The translations under genes were made by a program, and so were the position numbers. The notes beneath the pieces were generated by a model, which worked only from the letters and a program-made list of their open reading frames with translations, did not search any database and was not told the origin of the DNA. DNA of 64,000 nucleotides from Protonemura montana (taxonomy: Eukaryota; Arthropoda; Insecta; Plecoptera; Nemouridae), in contig OX387604.1 in assembly GCA_947568835.1 (NCBI GenBank), positions 3,080,001 to 3,144,000 on the forward strand, in the 5' to 3' direction. Positions 11,476 to 25,400 of the stretch are shown in pieces (positions within the stretch are counted from its first letter, which is position 1; each line of letters opens with the position of its first letter).

Positions 11476-13790
11476 CGAGGCGGAGTTATAACTATTAAGC
11501 GGCCCAAAAACATCATTACTCAAAACCCAACTCTCCCAAGTCATTAAACAGAATCAATACTTGATACATTTTGACACTTGCAGCATTAAAAGCACTTGGT
11601 AATGGAATTTCAATTTAAATGAGTGAATTATGTCTTAGAACTATTCATTATTTTCTTTTTATATGTGGTTTTGAAGCCACCTAAAGACTTTATTATATTT
11701 CAACAGTTAAATTACACTGTTTCGAGTATTTAAGGTTAAGGAAAGCAAAAGAGCAAATCTTAGTGAGCAAAATTAATTAAAAAATCAAATATAACGCCTA
11801 AAATAAGACACTGTTCTTCCACACGAAATGAGGCATTAAAACCTGGTCCGCTATGTCCGCTCGCCGCTATGTATTTATTAGGTTGGGTAGTAGCTTCAGC
11901 CATGTTGGAAAACAACATTGCTTGCCAGTGACGCTGGCTTGAAAACTACGTACACGACGGCACACTGACATATTTGATAAAGAAACAAATTATTTTCGAG
12001 AAATATCTCTTAAAAAAGAAGTGAGTTTGGTAAGTGTGCTGTACGCAAGTAGTTTGTCACGTATGTTTGGAATTTGGAGTTGTAGTTTGGACGTAGTTTG
12101 GTGAATGCATGGGATCAATGGGTGCCAACCATGGATGAAACAACAGCCGAGTCCTTCCCCAGCTCAAGATGCAAGAAATAAAATCTTCGTTACACCCTTA
12201 TTTACTTCCTTGTCAAAAAGAAGAAGAAACTACTACCACAAACTATTTCCTGACATTTCCATATTTGGTATTTTTTTTTATTTAGCAACAAATGCTTTTT
12301 TTTTTTCAACATAAACGATCTTAAATAATAACCTGAATTACTACATGTGCTACAATGTGAAGCATGAGCGTGAGGCAAGGCCTCTAGTTCTCATTTGCCT
12401 ACACGGCTGCTTTTATTGCCAGACTCATAATTGATTTCAATATTTAATGATCATATTTCTTCAAGTAGATCAAAGATCACCAATCAATTATCAATTTATT
12501 GGAAATAAAATGTTGTTTCAATGTGGGATCACGATAGTTGAAAATATAAACAGTACTTTTCGATCAGTACATGTCATCTGCCAATTAATTTTCATGTAAC
12601 AGTAATTTATTTCCTTCAAATACGTAATAAGTTAGATTTGTGTTAATGTAATGATGCGTCATCAATTAACATTGGAGCGTGATGGCAAAGCTGATCATAC
12701 CAGCGCTTCTGTAAATACGTTTTGATAACTACACGACCATTTTTAAAAGGCGAGACGAATGCAGCGAATAAAATTATGAGAATTTAACCATAAATGCATT
12801 TTCATTATGTTTACTCGTAAAAATGAATTAAATGCTGGCTCATGGTCACCTAAAATTACCTTAATTCGCAACTCTGAGAGTGATTAGTTACCTTCGGTTG
12901 AATAGGTGATAAACGCAGTACACTCCCTCGGACTTTGCGATAGTGGAGGCTATTCTAGCCTACTTCTCTGGTATGAATGAATCTGAATGAATGGCTTCAG
13001 CCTTGCCTTTACTATACTACAGCTGTAATAGTAGATACGAGACCTATCCTAACAGTATATACATTTTTATGACTGTTTATGTAGTAAAATTAAATTGATC
13101 ATAAAGTATTTTATGGGGTACTATAGTTAAGTTGAAGAGCCTATAAAATCTTTTTGCCTAACCATTGCTTATATATATATACTAACACCAGCATCCTAAA
13201 GAAAAAACAAAACATGCAACTAAATCGTCAAACCAAAACTATTAAACACAGTGACAATAAAATAAACAAATTATCTTGGTAGAAAAGTAACAAGCATTTG
13301 GTGTTTGAATTCAAAGTACAGGTAGTAAATTTGAAGGGTATACACTTTTTTGCCCAGTAAACAACCAATAAGCAGGTTGAGGTAGCTTATTACTTGTTTC
13401 GAACATGTTCGATTATGGCCTGTAAACGTGATTAATTACAGCTGATTCTAAGACAGAACGAAGGAAAAGCAATAAAACCTTAGCAGTGATGTGCACGGCA
13501 GAAGAAAAGCAGAAGCCAAATGCTTTTACGGTTGCCGACGGCAGCCGAAAGAAATCACCAGTTTATTTCATTAAACAACCGACGCGAAAATCTATTTCGT
13601 AAAAAAATCATTAGCTAATGAAACATTTTATTTTAATACGCAACTAATCAAATTAATTAAAAAGCACTAACAACGACTAGTGCATAACGTAGCGTAGTTG
13701 TTAATAGGTGTATAAATGAATGCCTTTATTCTACGTGACATCAATATTCCGATAATTATTCTGATATATATATTAATTAACAAAACATAC
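11476..13790. other. AT-rich non-coding DNA
   Basis: No gene seen. A small CpG-containing patch at 11845-11960 holds tcagccatgttgg (PHO-like). Several TAATTA/TTAATT homeodomain-type words occur, as expected for AT-rich sequence. A short GC-richer patch is present at 13495-13560. Confidence 0.55.
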
Positions 13791-14120
13791 TGATTAATTA
13801 ATATCTACGCTGAAAAGACATCGCCACTATACTGTCGTTTAGAATTGAATAGGGAGCCCATTTTGCGTGAGGCATGCAGGGATTCGTTGGGTGTCGACGG
13901 GTCTCTGTGGACCCTGGACGGGTTTCGACGGGCACGGCTAGGATGCTAGCGCCCGCCCCTGAGCGGGTCAGAGCCACCCAAACATGGCCGGTGATGAGCT
14001 TACTAGACCCGGCAGCTTGGCCGTCGCTCGCTCGCTGGAAAGTCAAAACAACTTCGGCAATTCTACTTATGACTAACAAAACACTGTAAATAACACGCAC
14101 GCACATTGATTGATTAATTA
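13791..14120. promoter_or_regulatory. GC-rich island bracketed by Hox-Exd composite words
   Basis: A sharp GC/CpG-rich core (about 13860-14045) lies between tgattaatta (13791-13800) and tgattgatta (14107-14116). Both fit the Exd-Hox composite TGATTNATKR. The core has atggcc (PHO-like, from 13984), TCGC triplicates (14023-14035) and small dyads such as cccgc-n6-gcggg. Open frames exist on both strands (13874-14089 plus; 13798-14106 minus), as expected where few A/T-rich stops occur, and neither resembles a protein I know. Best read as a candidate cis-regulatory element. Confidence 0.35.
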
Positions 14121-17100
14121 TTGGGCTTTAAAGACGCACTATCGCACATTCATTGAGACTATTTCTACAATAAAACTAAATTATGGGTATTTTTCCACTG
14201 CCTTTGAAGAATTTGGTATCATATTTGTAGTAAAATGGCATACTAAACTTTGTGCAAGACAAGGATCTAGCCGCTACAAGGGTATATATTTACAAAAATC
14301 AAAAATAGATAGTCTGCAAGTAATCTTATTTAAATTGAGTGTAAATCAGTATATACTTTCAATGATAAGTACATACATGTGTCGCGTGCTTAGCCTAATG
14401 TCTTAGAATAATACAGTGCATGAGTGTATAACAACTGTGTAGGTACGTACAATGTACGTAGGTACTTAATATACCTACATATACACAGGCGTAACATAGC
14501 GTCGCTATCTGTGAATTTGATCAGGTATGTGCTAAGATCGATACCAAGCACATGTGAAATCCTTATTCTTGTATACGGATACATTATTTATGACAATTTT
14601 TTTTTTAGAAAATCTGAAATATGCCTTGCTATCTGGAAGCTCGGACAATGCTTCTTCTACTTCTTAGCATATTACTCAATTTAATTTATGGGTAGGTCTA
14701 GCGTTGGATGGGATAAACGTACCTACAGCAAAGGCATTTATATCTGAAGAAAAAGCAATCGACTACTTATGATAATTATATAGTGTAAAGGTGCTTGACC
14801 TATAGTCGATAATAGAGATTTTTAGATAACCTTGTTTATCTATTGAGATTCTTCACCTCCTTGAATGGAGATGCAAATCCTGAAAATTAGTTTTATCTGA
14901 GAAAATTGTTCATCTTAAGTATATGTACATGCCCTGCAAGACACTGCCTTTATACTGCCATTCTATAAATAGTGTAGACTTATAAGTGCAGAGTTCGTCA
15001 GATAGTGTGCTAATGTCAATTAGACGCAAGATTTTGGTTCAATGAAATCTGTCTGTATCCTAAAAATTGTGTCTAAAGAAGCTGCGAATCATCTTCTTAG
15101 GACCGCGTTCAGTACATAGACTAGTAAAAATACTGCTAACTGACTTTTATAAACAACCGAAGTCCAAGTTAGCTATTTTATCCTTTGTGCCTCACTGCCT
15201 ATATCTATACGAAGCATGTCTGAGGCATAGGGACTAGAAAATATATTATATGATACCAAATGTAACTAAAAACTCGTGATGTGGTGTTGGAAAAGCGGTT
15301 TACCCGTGAACAAGTTTCGATGGCGCTCTAACGCAACGGGTGAGGAGAACATGCTTCAAAGGAGACGCCAGAGCAGACGGCACGGAACTCGCTGTGCTCG
15401 ACACAGGAATTTTACAAGGAGAATTGTAAATAATGTGAAAGAAAAAGACATTTTTTTTAAACGAATCTTAACACTTAAACTATTACTAGTGCCTTAACAA
15501 AACGATATTATGTTGATTTGATGAAAATCCAACGAAACCTAATCCATGGGAAGCTTGAAAACCAGTGTCAAAACATTTGTTTTCGGTTGGGAACCTTTGC
15601 CTCGAGATACACCCAGACTGATTTCCATGCCTACACCTTTACAGCGATACACATTTCTTCATCTTGGCAAACAGCATTATTGAACTTTCCCTTGAAACAA
15701 ACTAGTTGAAAATGAATCGCAGCAAAGAACCTGTCTAAGTTCAATGTCAAGTTCACTTCAAATTCCAAAATAAACTGATGATCATAACACAAGAATATTA
15801 GTGATCAGAATGTGGTTTAAATTATAATGCACGTTAAGACCAAGACAGAATTAAATATCAAATAAAACGCTCTGCATTTAAGGACTACGACATGAATCTT
15901 GCATGCACTCATTTATGCATCACCTGATTCTCCCATGAGCATATTCCAGGGTGCGATGATTTCATTTCTAAAGAGGGGATCCACGTTTTTTTGTCGCAAC
16001 TTGCGTTTAGGCGTCTTTATCGACGAGTACCGACATATATAGGCATCTTGATGGTGGACAATTTTCGTCTAGGGATCGTTATAGTCGCAATCCTCCACCC
16101 AATACAGAACACACATTGGGCTCGCTTTATCAGCTGGCCTGGCTTTTTCCGCAGGGTTTAGATACACCTTCCCCACCACCCAATAGCTCCACTGTTTTTT
16201 GCGCTAGAATAATAATGTGTACTGAGCTTCTTTGAAGTGCATGAAATACAATTAAGTTCGATAAAATTGATATCCACCCTAAATATCGACGTTGAGGTAC
16301 GATTAGCTGAAAGTGGGCAATATCGGCCCTACTCCAATAATACAGCAATTGGAAACGATTTATCCACACCACAAAGATTTGAAAAAAAATAGATAAGAAT
16401 TGATTATAGGTTGGATTTCACATCGATAATTATATATACAAAAGTGCTGTCATTTATTGACCGAATGCTTTTAAAGATCAATTGCTGTTGGCTACTCTAT
16501 TCACAAAAGCCATTAAAATTATGTGCTCACATATTTGTAACCAAGTATCAAAAAGTGATTACAAAAAATAGCCTACAACACTTGAGTAAGTTTCAACAAA
16601 CAATTCAGCTGGGTTGATAATTTACAAATGTGTTTCAAGTTCCTTTGGTTCACCAACATTTACTTCAACAACTTATTTCTTAATTTAGGTTTTCCCTTTG
16701 AAAAATGAAACGCCGACAAAGCAGCATGCCAGGCCCGGATGAAACTAGAAGTCAACATCAGCCGAAAATCTAATTATAAATCAGAATACAGCGACCGCAA
16801 TTCAAACTTATTTCACGGGTTTCTTACTATTTCTAGTGCCGTTCGCCTCAACATTTTACTTTTACTTCAAATGTCTTATCACGAGAATGAGTACCAATTT
16901 GAAATATTTGTTATGGCACTTTCTCACATGCAGAAAATTATTTTATTTTTAGTAGTTAGAATTCTCAGAACGCACAAGTACTAGACTGACTCTTTTCACT
17001 ACCCTTCAAATGCGTCAAATAAAACAAATCCTTCCGTATTAGGTATCAAATTGAATTTGCTTATCAGTAACGCCTATCAAAACGCTCTATATCACTTCCC

Positions 17101-17229
17101 TGCTTTTATGTTACAATAATAAACCCATCAAACACAGCACTCAAAAGGCAAACGCTCTTTCAACGCACAAGAGGTAAGTGTTTTGAATTGGCGCTGTGAT
17201 GTTTTATTTAACTAGTAAAAATCTGTAGA
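14121..17229. other. AT-rich non-coding DNA
   Basis: No gene supported. It includes a dense TAGGTA/GTACGTAC cluster at 14438-14487. Isolated short open frames look random. Confidence 0.6.
14438..14487. repeat. TAGGTAC/GTACGTAC-rich dyad cluster
   Basis: Repeated gtaggtac, gtacgtac and tacctaca words in both orientations, so the stretch is largely self-complementary. The same word recurs singly elsewhere in the window (for example 18153, 19840, 37557, 52742, 61970, 62110), so it is probably a genome-wide short motif. Confidence 0.6.
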
Positions 17230-17480
17230 ACCGAGGTGCGATGCGTGCATGGGGCTGTTGGGGCTGTTGGGGCTATTGGGGCTGCTGGAGCTATTGAGAG
17301 TATTTGGGGAGCCGGCACGCGGGCGGCTAGGCTTGCGGCACGGCCAGTTAGCTACGCCATTTGCCGGCGATATTGTCGGTGGAATGGCGGTCGATCTACC
17401 GACGCTATCCGTTTGGTGTAATACTGAACCACCACACTACCATTCGACGCTAGACCGTCGGATCAAGCATCATGGTGCTC
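17230..17480. promoter_or_regulatory. GC-rich island with short tandem repeat and PHO-like sites
   Basis: The island starts with a 9-bp tandem repeat, then a CpG-rich segment with GCCAT (17356-17360) and gaatggcgg (ATGGC 17384-17388). The latter 9-mer also occurs in the PRE-like island at 11321-11329. Open frames through the repeat are explained by its 9-bp unit. Candidate regulatory DNA; function not shown. Confidence 0.3.
17250..17297. repeat. 9-bp tandem repeat (ggggctgtt)
   Basis: About five degenerate copies of ggggctRtt. The unit is a multiple of three, so frames stay open through it. Confidence 0.85.
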
Positions 17481-20400
17481 TTCACAATTCAGACAACGCT
17501 CACTAGAAAAATATTGCTAACATTTCCATGGAAAACATTTTTTTATGGCCATAATAGAAAGAATATACGAAACATCTATGTCGCGCTATTTATTATTATG
17601 TCCTGCCATTCACGATTGTAATACAGACATTTTCAAGGGAATTTTTAGACAATTTGATGTCGATATCTTGTGTAGGAGCTAAAAAAAGGAGGAGAATACT
17701 ACTACTTAAATTGGTCATTTACTGCTTACATTGCGTTTTGCTCCACGATGAGATAGGCGTATCTAGACTCCTTCTGGTTTGCTTCATGTCGGGCTATTTT
17801 ACGACTGTATGGGTAATTCATACAGGTATAATTTGCACTTCACTTGCAATATAAACGAGGCTACAAAAATTATCATGTTTAACACCTAACGCTTTAGGAA
17901 TTAAGTAGAAAAATATGTTTAAAATGTACTTGGTTCTACCTATCATCAGAAAGTTAATCAAATTATATTATGTAACGCATAATTTTGGGATTTTTGTTGC
18001 GTTTGGCTAGTAAAACATTATAATTAAAACGTGTAAAACAATGGCAAAGTTCTGCGAGTCAAACGGCATGGTTGTCAACATGTGTAATGTGTAGGTCCTG
18101 CATATTAGCAGAGTGTGTTTATTATGTCTAGTACCATGGGCTGTTGGGACAGGTAGGTACAGTCTCGGTACTGTTTGCTAACCCAACCTACGCCAATCTA
18201 TCGCTCGAGCCGCTTACCTGTCATTTTACTGCCCACACCTGAGTATTGAACGCTGCACACGAAGATATTATCTACATAAATTGTCTGTAATGCATTGAAA
18301 TTAGTATTTTGTTTTAATCTTAATTGAAAGATCTTAAAAAGCATGATTACGTTTAACACGAAAATGGGATAAAACAAAAATTAAGAATATTATCGTTTTA
18401 ATTTATGTCAGAGTTAATTGCAATAATTGCCAGGTCGACAGTTATTTTTACTATTACGCATGTAACAATGGTGGTTATTTAAATTAATGGTATTTAATTA
18501 CGGCTAATTATAAGTAAAATTGGCATTGTTTGAATAGTGAATATTATAGGTATATTGTTATGATTTATTCACGAAAATGTAACTTTTTAGTGAATAATAT
18601 TGAGGTTAATTTGAAATTAACTCTGCGCCGCCTTTTAAGTCGAACAATGAGTTACAAATGTAAATACTATGTTTTAATGTCACCTGCTTTCCGTTACTTA
18701 AGTCTTTACGAGGTCATGAAAAGCTAAAGGACTCCATTTTAAGGTATTTTTTCGATAAATCAAGAAATGGACAGATGGGAAAAACATTTTCATTGCTCAT
18801 TTTCCTCCTAAATTTGATTTTCACACTTACAGCGCTGATCATGCTATACGGGGGTTTCTATTAATTTTATATATCTTTAATTTCTTGACCATCGTTTCAT
18901 CAACTGCCCAACCTAACCTATGAATATGAAAGAAAAAATGTTTCCATAACCTATCATCAAACAGATGATATGGTTATACTAATTTTATTGTTTCTTCACC
19001 AATACCTAATATTATCGCGAGACTTATTTGCTAACTGACTCTCAGGTATCATCAATCTAACATCGCAGGTACAGCAACTCAATGACAAAACCAATCATTT
19101 GGTGTCAAATCGCTAAATCCTGCTTTACTTATATTAGATTAAACCTATCATTAATCTTATAAACAAAAAAATATTCTCATAAATTGATGTTTTTACCAAA
19201 ATCTGCTTACACTTATACAAACGCACTAAGCACGGTTGAGTAATTCTGGCTTGAATATGAAAAGCAGTGCAGTATCATTGCTCGTATAGTTACCACGTTG
19301 TACCATGCCAAGACAAATTCAGCATCAAGTGATAAAATACCCTGCCTTGACTTAGTGCGCACGGAGACCTCTCTAAGCTAAGTTGATATTGTACATAACT
19401 CAGGTATATTTATCTTTCATTAAGCATACTTCATACAGTCTTAAAGCATGTTCCAAGTTATACTCTGTAGCAAAATCCAATCCGGTTCTATGTTCACTTC
19501 AATAATAAAGCGAAATGTTTGGCTAGCATTCAAATCGCAGAGCACGCGATTATTATAACGAGATTCTCAGCTAAAATTTTCATCGATTTCAAGTTTTAAC
19601 TATAAAAAGCTTCCAAAATCATTTTTCGAATACTCTCTATGAAATAAAAGAATAAGTGTGGAAAACCAATCATGTTTTTCTTAATTTATGAGGTGAGTTT
19701 CTTAGTTATAATGTAACCCCTGAATGCAACCAGCAGAGCAGACGGCGAGCAACGGCTCCTCCACCAACGATTCAACCGGAAATAGGTACTAACAACCAAG
19801 TGGCTACTAACTAAACTACACCTCGACCTAGGTGTGACCTAGGTACATAATTACATTTATTCTACCATGTTTAATGATCTGAAATTAGTTAACGTACGAA
19901 AAAAACCACGTCAAATTACTTGTACTTTGAAGGGGGGCGTAGGATGAGGAACGTTTGATCCAAGACGACGTGTGTTAACAGTGCTACGCAATATTGTAAC
20001 CGTTTTAAACTTTTCTATCGCATTCGTATTCTCAACCGTGTATTTATCCATCTTAGCCTGAGTCAACATAGAAATAGCGACCTAAGAAAGTGTCTGCATA
20101 GACTCGCAATCACGCTTGGTTGCTATTTTTTCTGTTCACTTCAGTGATGTATGGAATATTACATGTAAAATTACCTTGTAAAATGAGTAATCCATAACAG
20201 CATTTCATATCTTCTGTATTGCATTGAGTTACATCGCTAAAAGTAATTCACATTGCTCACAAACAACACATTTTACTAACATATGGAAAGAATTTTCGAG
20301 TAACGCCACTGATTATCACAATAAATAATTAGTTTTTGAATTCGGCTGATAGTTGAACTAGTTTGAACGTATTGCTTTACTGGAGCTGCTAGGCGAATAA

Positions 20401-22440
20401 CAAGCACACCACAGACTAACGCAAAACCAACCAAGTTGCTTGCTATCTGAAACCTCAAAATTAAATACAGCGACCACGAAAATATAACCCACCCACCGTT
20501 TAAAATTAACAAAGAACTACCCTTTCGTAAATACTGAATCTTGGGAATTTAGTCACAAGAGGAACAAGAATACAAAAAGTGTTTTGGCCTCGAAAATGTT
20601 TGAAAACAAACCCCTTGTACGACCCTTTTCTGAACCATAAACACGTAATGCAAGGCTTAGGATGGGTCGTAAAACACTATGGTATTCTATCGAAAGGAAA
20701 AAAAAAATCCAATATTACGTCACATCTGAACAATGGAGAAGGATTGTGTTGTTTTGGTCAGTTGACCGTTTCTGTGCCTCTCTTTGAAAAGCGATTGCTT
20801 TACCGTTACACCCAAACCCGGATTTTGCTTGAAAAGAGCAATAAAATTACACAAGGTAAGGAATATTTCACGGACTACAGATGTTGACGCTCAAGATATT
20901 GACCCTGTCGGGTTTTAATAAATAGTTCCTAACAATTATTTTGAGAAATAAGACAATCTTTTACCTATCAATATAACTATCATATAACTGTGTTGTCACA
21001 CATATTCATTCTTCTGCACAAGAAACGAAACAGTTTTGTTTACTTTGTGAAGATATTTTTATGATATCATTCCACCTTTTTTATTCAGATCCAGTCCATC
21101 ATGTCACCAACATCCAAGTCATGAACATCACGACTGTGACGTTCATGACGCAGCGCACGCATGTTTGCTAAGCTTTGTCAATGCGTCCAACGTTTTACAT
21201 TTGAATGAGGTATGGGGTACGAGAACAGAAAATCAGAACACCTTATTCACGTCGCTTGTTTTGCTTTAGCACCTGACTTGAAAATCGGCCTTGTAAATTG
21301 CTTGAAAGTGAATTCGTTTATTATGATCACGACTTGGCTAGGTAAAAAAACACGGCATTCTTTTCGGAGTCTTAACCTTCAAAATCTATACAGATATTTT
21401 AGGGGCTGAAATGTAAAAAATAACCATTCAAAGCCTGGTCATGTCTGACATACTATATCATATTGGCGGATACATCACTAGCACGATTTGCTGCGCAAAA
21501 ATAAAACAGCAGATTTTTATTTAAGTATCAGAACAGGAGAAGTGTTGTCAATACCTTTATCATGATACCATGCGTGGGATAGGCTTTACTAATAATATAA
21601 AATGTATGATTTTGAGGGTAGCTACTACGGTATTAGTTGCCAATGGTTATAGCGGTGTTGATATTGGACATTCGAGTACATGGCCCTTAAGCCTCTACTT
21701 TCCTCTTTCCCCCTAGAACAAAGCTGGATGGGAGCGCATATAGCTATGGTCAGTACAAACGAAATGATTCTAGGTCCATTGTATACTCAAAGTCTATTAA
21801 ACATGGAGCATTAAAGGTAATTGAATAGTGATTACATCAAAATTTAACGAATACAAATATATTGTCGTCAGCTTATACATAGCCACCCAAATTATTGTTT
21901 GTATCAAATCCTAACAAAATTTCTTTCAAACTAGTAGGTAAGCCCCACGAAGTTCCCTGATATGGTAAATGAAAGATATGCAAACGAACATGGATCTACA
22001 AATAACAATATTTAAGGAGGTGATATGTATCACGAATATGCAAATCAGTTCGAATGCGTAGTTCTCAAGTTGATCATAATTTTCAAGCTCCTTTTATTGG
22101 TCATTGAACCCTGAGTCTGGTTTCAAAGCTACAGAAGAAATACATAACTTCAACAATATATCGCATTATTATAATAGGAAGTATTTGATACACATTTCTA
22201 CGCGTTGTTGGTCTTAAATATTATTGATTAGAAATTATGGAATTAAAAAAAGTAGCGGTTTTGCATAAAGTGAGCTAAAAATAGATTAAATACCTCTAAA
22301 TGAAGTTTGCAGTGAATCGTTCTATATTTTTTGGTAGCGTATCCTCCAGGCATTAATACTTCGAAATTTCGGCGTGCACAAAGTTATAGCAGATTGCGTA
22401 GCACGCCAATGACGTATTGCTCTGAGCTATGTGATAGTGA
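17481..22440. other. AT-rich non-coding DNA
   Basis: No gene supported. Contents worth noting: a CpG-containing patch at 18170-18250 with acctgtca (Meis-type) and cacctga words, and a hairpin at 21118-21149. The remainder shows nothing distinctive. Confidence 0.55.
21118..21149. repeat. Short inverted repeat (hairpin)
   Basis: Arms gtcatgaac (21118-21126) and gttcatgac (21141-21149) are perfect complements. After one A/C mismatch, tcac (21128-21131) pairs with gtga (21136-21139) around a 4-base loop. Too short for a typical miRNA precursor. It contains gtgac/ttcatgacg bZIP-like half sites. Confidence 0.7.
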
Positions 22441-22458
22441 AACGGTGTTGGGAGGGAC

Positions 22459-22479
22459 GGGGGGGGGGGGGGGGGGGGG
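22459..22479. repeat. G21 homopolymer
   Basis: Twenty-one consecutive G on the plus strand, preceded by gggaggga. The region around it (to about 22720) is mildly GC-rich. A 122-codon minus-strand frame crosses the run, and its proline block is simply the reverse of the G run. Confidence 0.9.
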
Positions 22480-25400
22480 CGAAAAGGGTGAAATGAGAGA
22501 GATACTAATTTTAATTTAGTGCTCCCATTTCCCTTGAGGGAGAAATAGGAAAGTGCTTCCCGAGGAAAGCCGGAAGGGCCTCTCTTAGCTAGTAAATGAG
22601 AGTATATGAACGAATGCCCTAAAAGAGTATAGGTATTTAGTACAGCTGCACCAAGATCCATCACGGCATGCGGATCGTGGTGTTTAGGCCCTAGGGCCAA
22701 GGGGCCAGAGGGCACTGCCAACCAAGAAAATACGATGGTAGACCAGACGTTTATGTCAGAAATGTTCCTTCGTAAGATTTTATCGCAAACCCATCAATTC
22801 AGTATTACACCGATTAGCCCGCGGAACTTGAATGAATTAACAAAGACATACACAAAGAGACTGCATACTAAAATATACAAGACTTAGCTAATAATTATTG
22901 AACTAGTAGATATTGGATATGGGGCTCAACATGGATTGGATATGGAGCCTTTAAAAAACGTGCTGTGAATGGGAGAAATTGATGAAGATGATTCGGATTT
23001 TCTTACGAAATTCGTGGTTGCAAAAAAGAGATGTGACCTAACACCTAAGTGAGAAAAAAAGCTGTTTGTCAAGTAAACGTGATTAAATCATTGATATTAT
23101 AAAACATTTGGTTGAAGATGCAATCTTCAGGCCATGTTATCTTATTCCCATTTGCCTGTGAGTAAATTTTGGTGATTAAATTTTACTTTGCACTGTCGAA
23201 TTGACAGTAGCTGACTGGAAACTTGCAGTTCGCTCAAAAAGGTGATATTCGATCAATTTCCATGGTAACATTTTTGTATATTGCGTGAGTTACGGTAAAA
23301 ACGAACGCAATTAATGATATGTTTATATTATATGCGTGAATATGAATAAACACATTCTACATATGGTTCGCTGTAATGGCCGAACTTTCTCAGCAAACAA
23401 TGTACGTACTCGTGAGTTGAAGCGATCGTATATATAGAAAAAAGGGGATGTTGAGTTGTTTATACCTTCTCCACTAAATAGGGGATGCGTACACGTGTTC
23501 CTAGCAAGTTTACCGAAACACAACACCGTGAGATCATATGGTGCAGCCCATGGGCGGAAACTTTGCAGTAATAACTTAATAATCAACCTCATTCCTCACC
23601 CTGCAGTGTTCATAAAGCTCTCTCTTCGCTAACGTACGAACGAGCCAGTAGATATTTTATAACAGCTTCAACAACTTCGTGCACAGAACAAGCAGAAGTT
23701 GCTCCTTCGCTCGGGATATATAGTGTCGAAAAATATGACCCCAAAAAGTAATAAAAATCCAACAAGTTAAAAAATGCATGTAGCACATTGCATTCTATTT
23801 AAAACTGTAATTTTGGACCAAAGTTTATACTTTGAAAATTTTAATTTAAGATTTATTCTCCCTTCTGCATGTTTGAAATTGAAATGATGTACGAGCTTCA
23901 TCATAGTGTACGTGGGCTCCGAAATTAGGAGGCTAAGAGCAAGATGCCACGAGAAGAAAAGGGGATTTATTTCTCTGATTCAATTGATTTATAACATCTT
24001 ATTAATTCAAGCTTCCTGCTTCCTCAAGTGCAGATGCTACCATCATGGATCGCCCCCCTGGATTCTGGCCCTCAAAGTACTTGAGTAGCTTAGTAAACAA
24101 GATTTCCCTTTATATCCTTTGGACACAACGTTTCAAATTTGGATGATATGCTCAATAATAACAAAGGGAAATATCGTAGAGATCGAAAAGATTATCAAAA
24201 TAATCAGCAAAATACCAAGAAATAATAACACCTTTTCCACTCCTAAATGTATGTATTTAACAATTTAGGGTTGATCAAAATCCGAAAGCCGCCCACAGTT
24301 TAATAATATCTTTGAAACTACCTACATAATATGATAGCAAACTACATGTTACACAATTTAAAGTATAATTGCAATCCTACATTTTAATCAATTAAGATCC
24401 ATACAATTAAACACCACAGTGCGTGAACTATTTAGAGATTGGCGTTTGCTTCAGCCAATCGTGTTAAAATCAAGGCATTTTCAAGAAACTTGTTCGCTGT
24501 AGATTAGTAAGAGACGCAGCTTTGAAGAACCGGTAGTGAAAGAATTAGAAGAGTGGAGATAAATCTTGAGCCTATGTAGGCACTGGGAGTTGAGTCTGAG
24601 ACCTTGACTGGTCCTGCCTGACTGCTAGCTAGCCAGTGACCACCTTCTATCCTCTCGACCATCTGTGACTTGGCTATAGCGTAGTCTGCCCACACCGAAC
24701 TCTAGACACTTCAGTTGGAGATGAAGGAAATTTACTAGCTGTTGATTATGTACGTTTTAAAATATCCCCGTAAAATCTATTTAAAAAAATTGAAAATAAA
24801 CGAAAATACTATAGTTTTGCAGGTTTTTGGTTTCGCTCTTTTTATGCGATTGGGGTTCTGTATCTAACAACCAAACAATTCTTTTGTAAATATTCCATAT
24901 ATATAAAATGTATATTTGAAGAATGCATCTGCCTTAACTGCATATATGTCCCAAAAAAATGTCTCTTGCTGCCGTTTGAACCCTATCTGACAGAAATCTG
25001 ATCAGATCCTGAGAGTAACAAACTTTCACACGAGGGTTTTGTAAAAATATCTCCAAACATGCCTTCAGCGAACACTATGGCCGTTTTATTCAAAGAAAGT
25101 GTGCCTTATTATATCCATAATTTAACCGATAAAACTCACTTCATTCTTTTTTATATCTTCATTTAGAATGGTTTCCTGAGGGTTAACACACTGAAAAGAA
25201 ATTATACTCAAAAAAGGATCGAAGCTCGTATGTGAGGATAAACCTATTATTATTATATTATTATCCCATAGGTTGGTCACACGTCGATTTTTGTTTCTTG
25301 GCGTCAGAAAATTAATTTAATCCCATGTAGGTATAAAAAGTAGAGAGTTTTTACCCCATAATTGGGGTAGCACAGCTTACTAGCTTGAAGGCGACATTCG

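Noticed and set aside
13798-14106. 102-codon minus and 71-codon plus frames
   Set aside because: Both are open only because the island is GC-rich. Neither has a homologue I can name or splice context.
22353-22721. 122-codon minus-strand frame with a proline run
   Set aside because: The proline block is the reverse of the G21 homopolymer. The rest is not protein-like.
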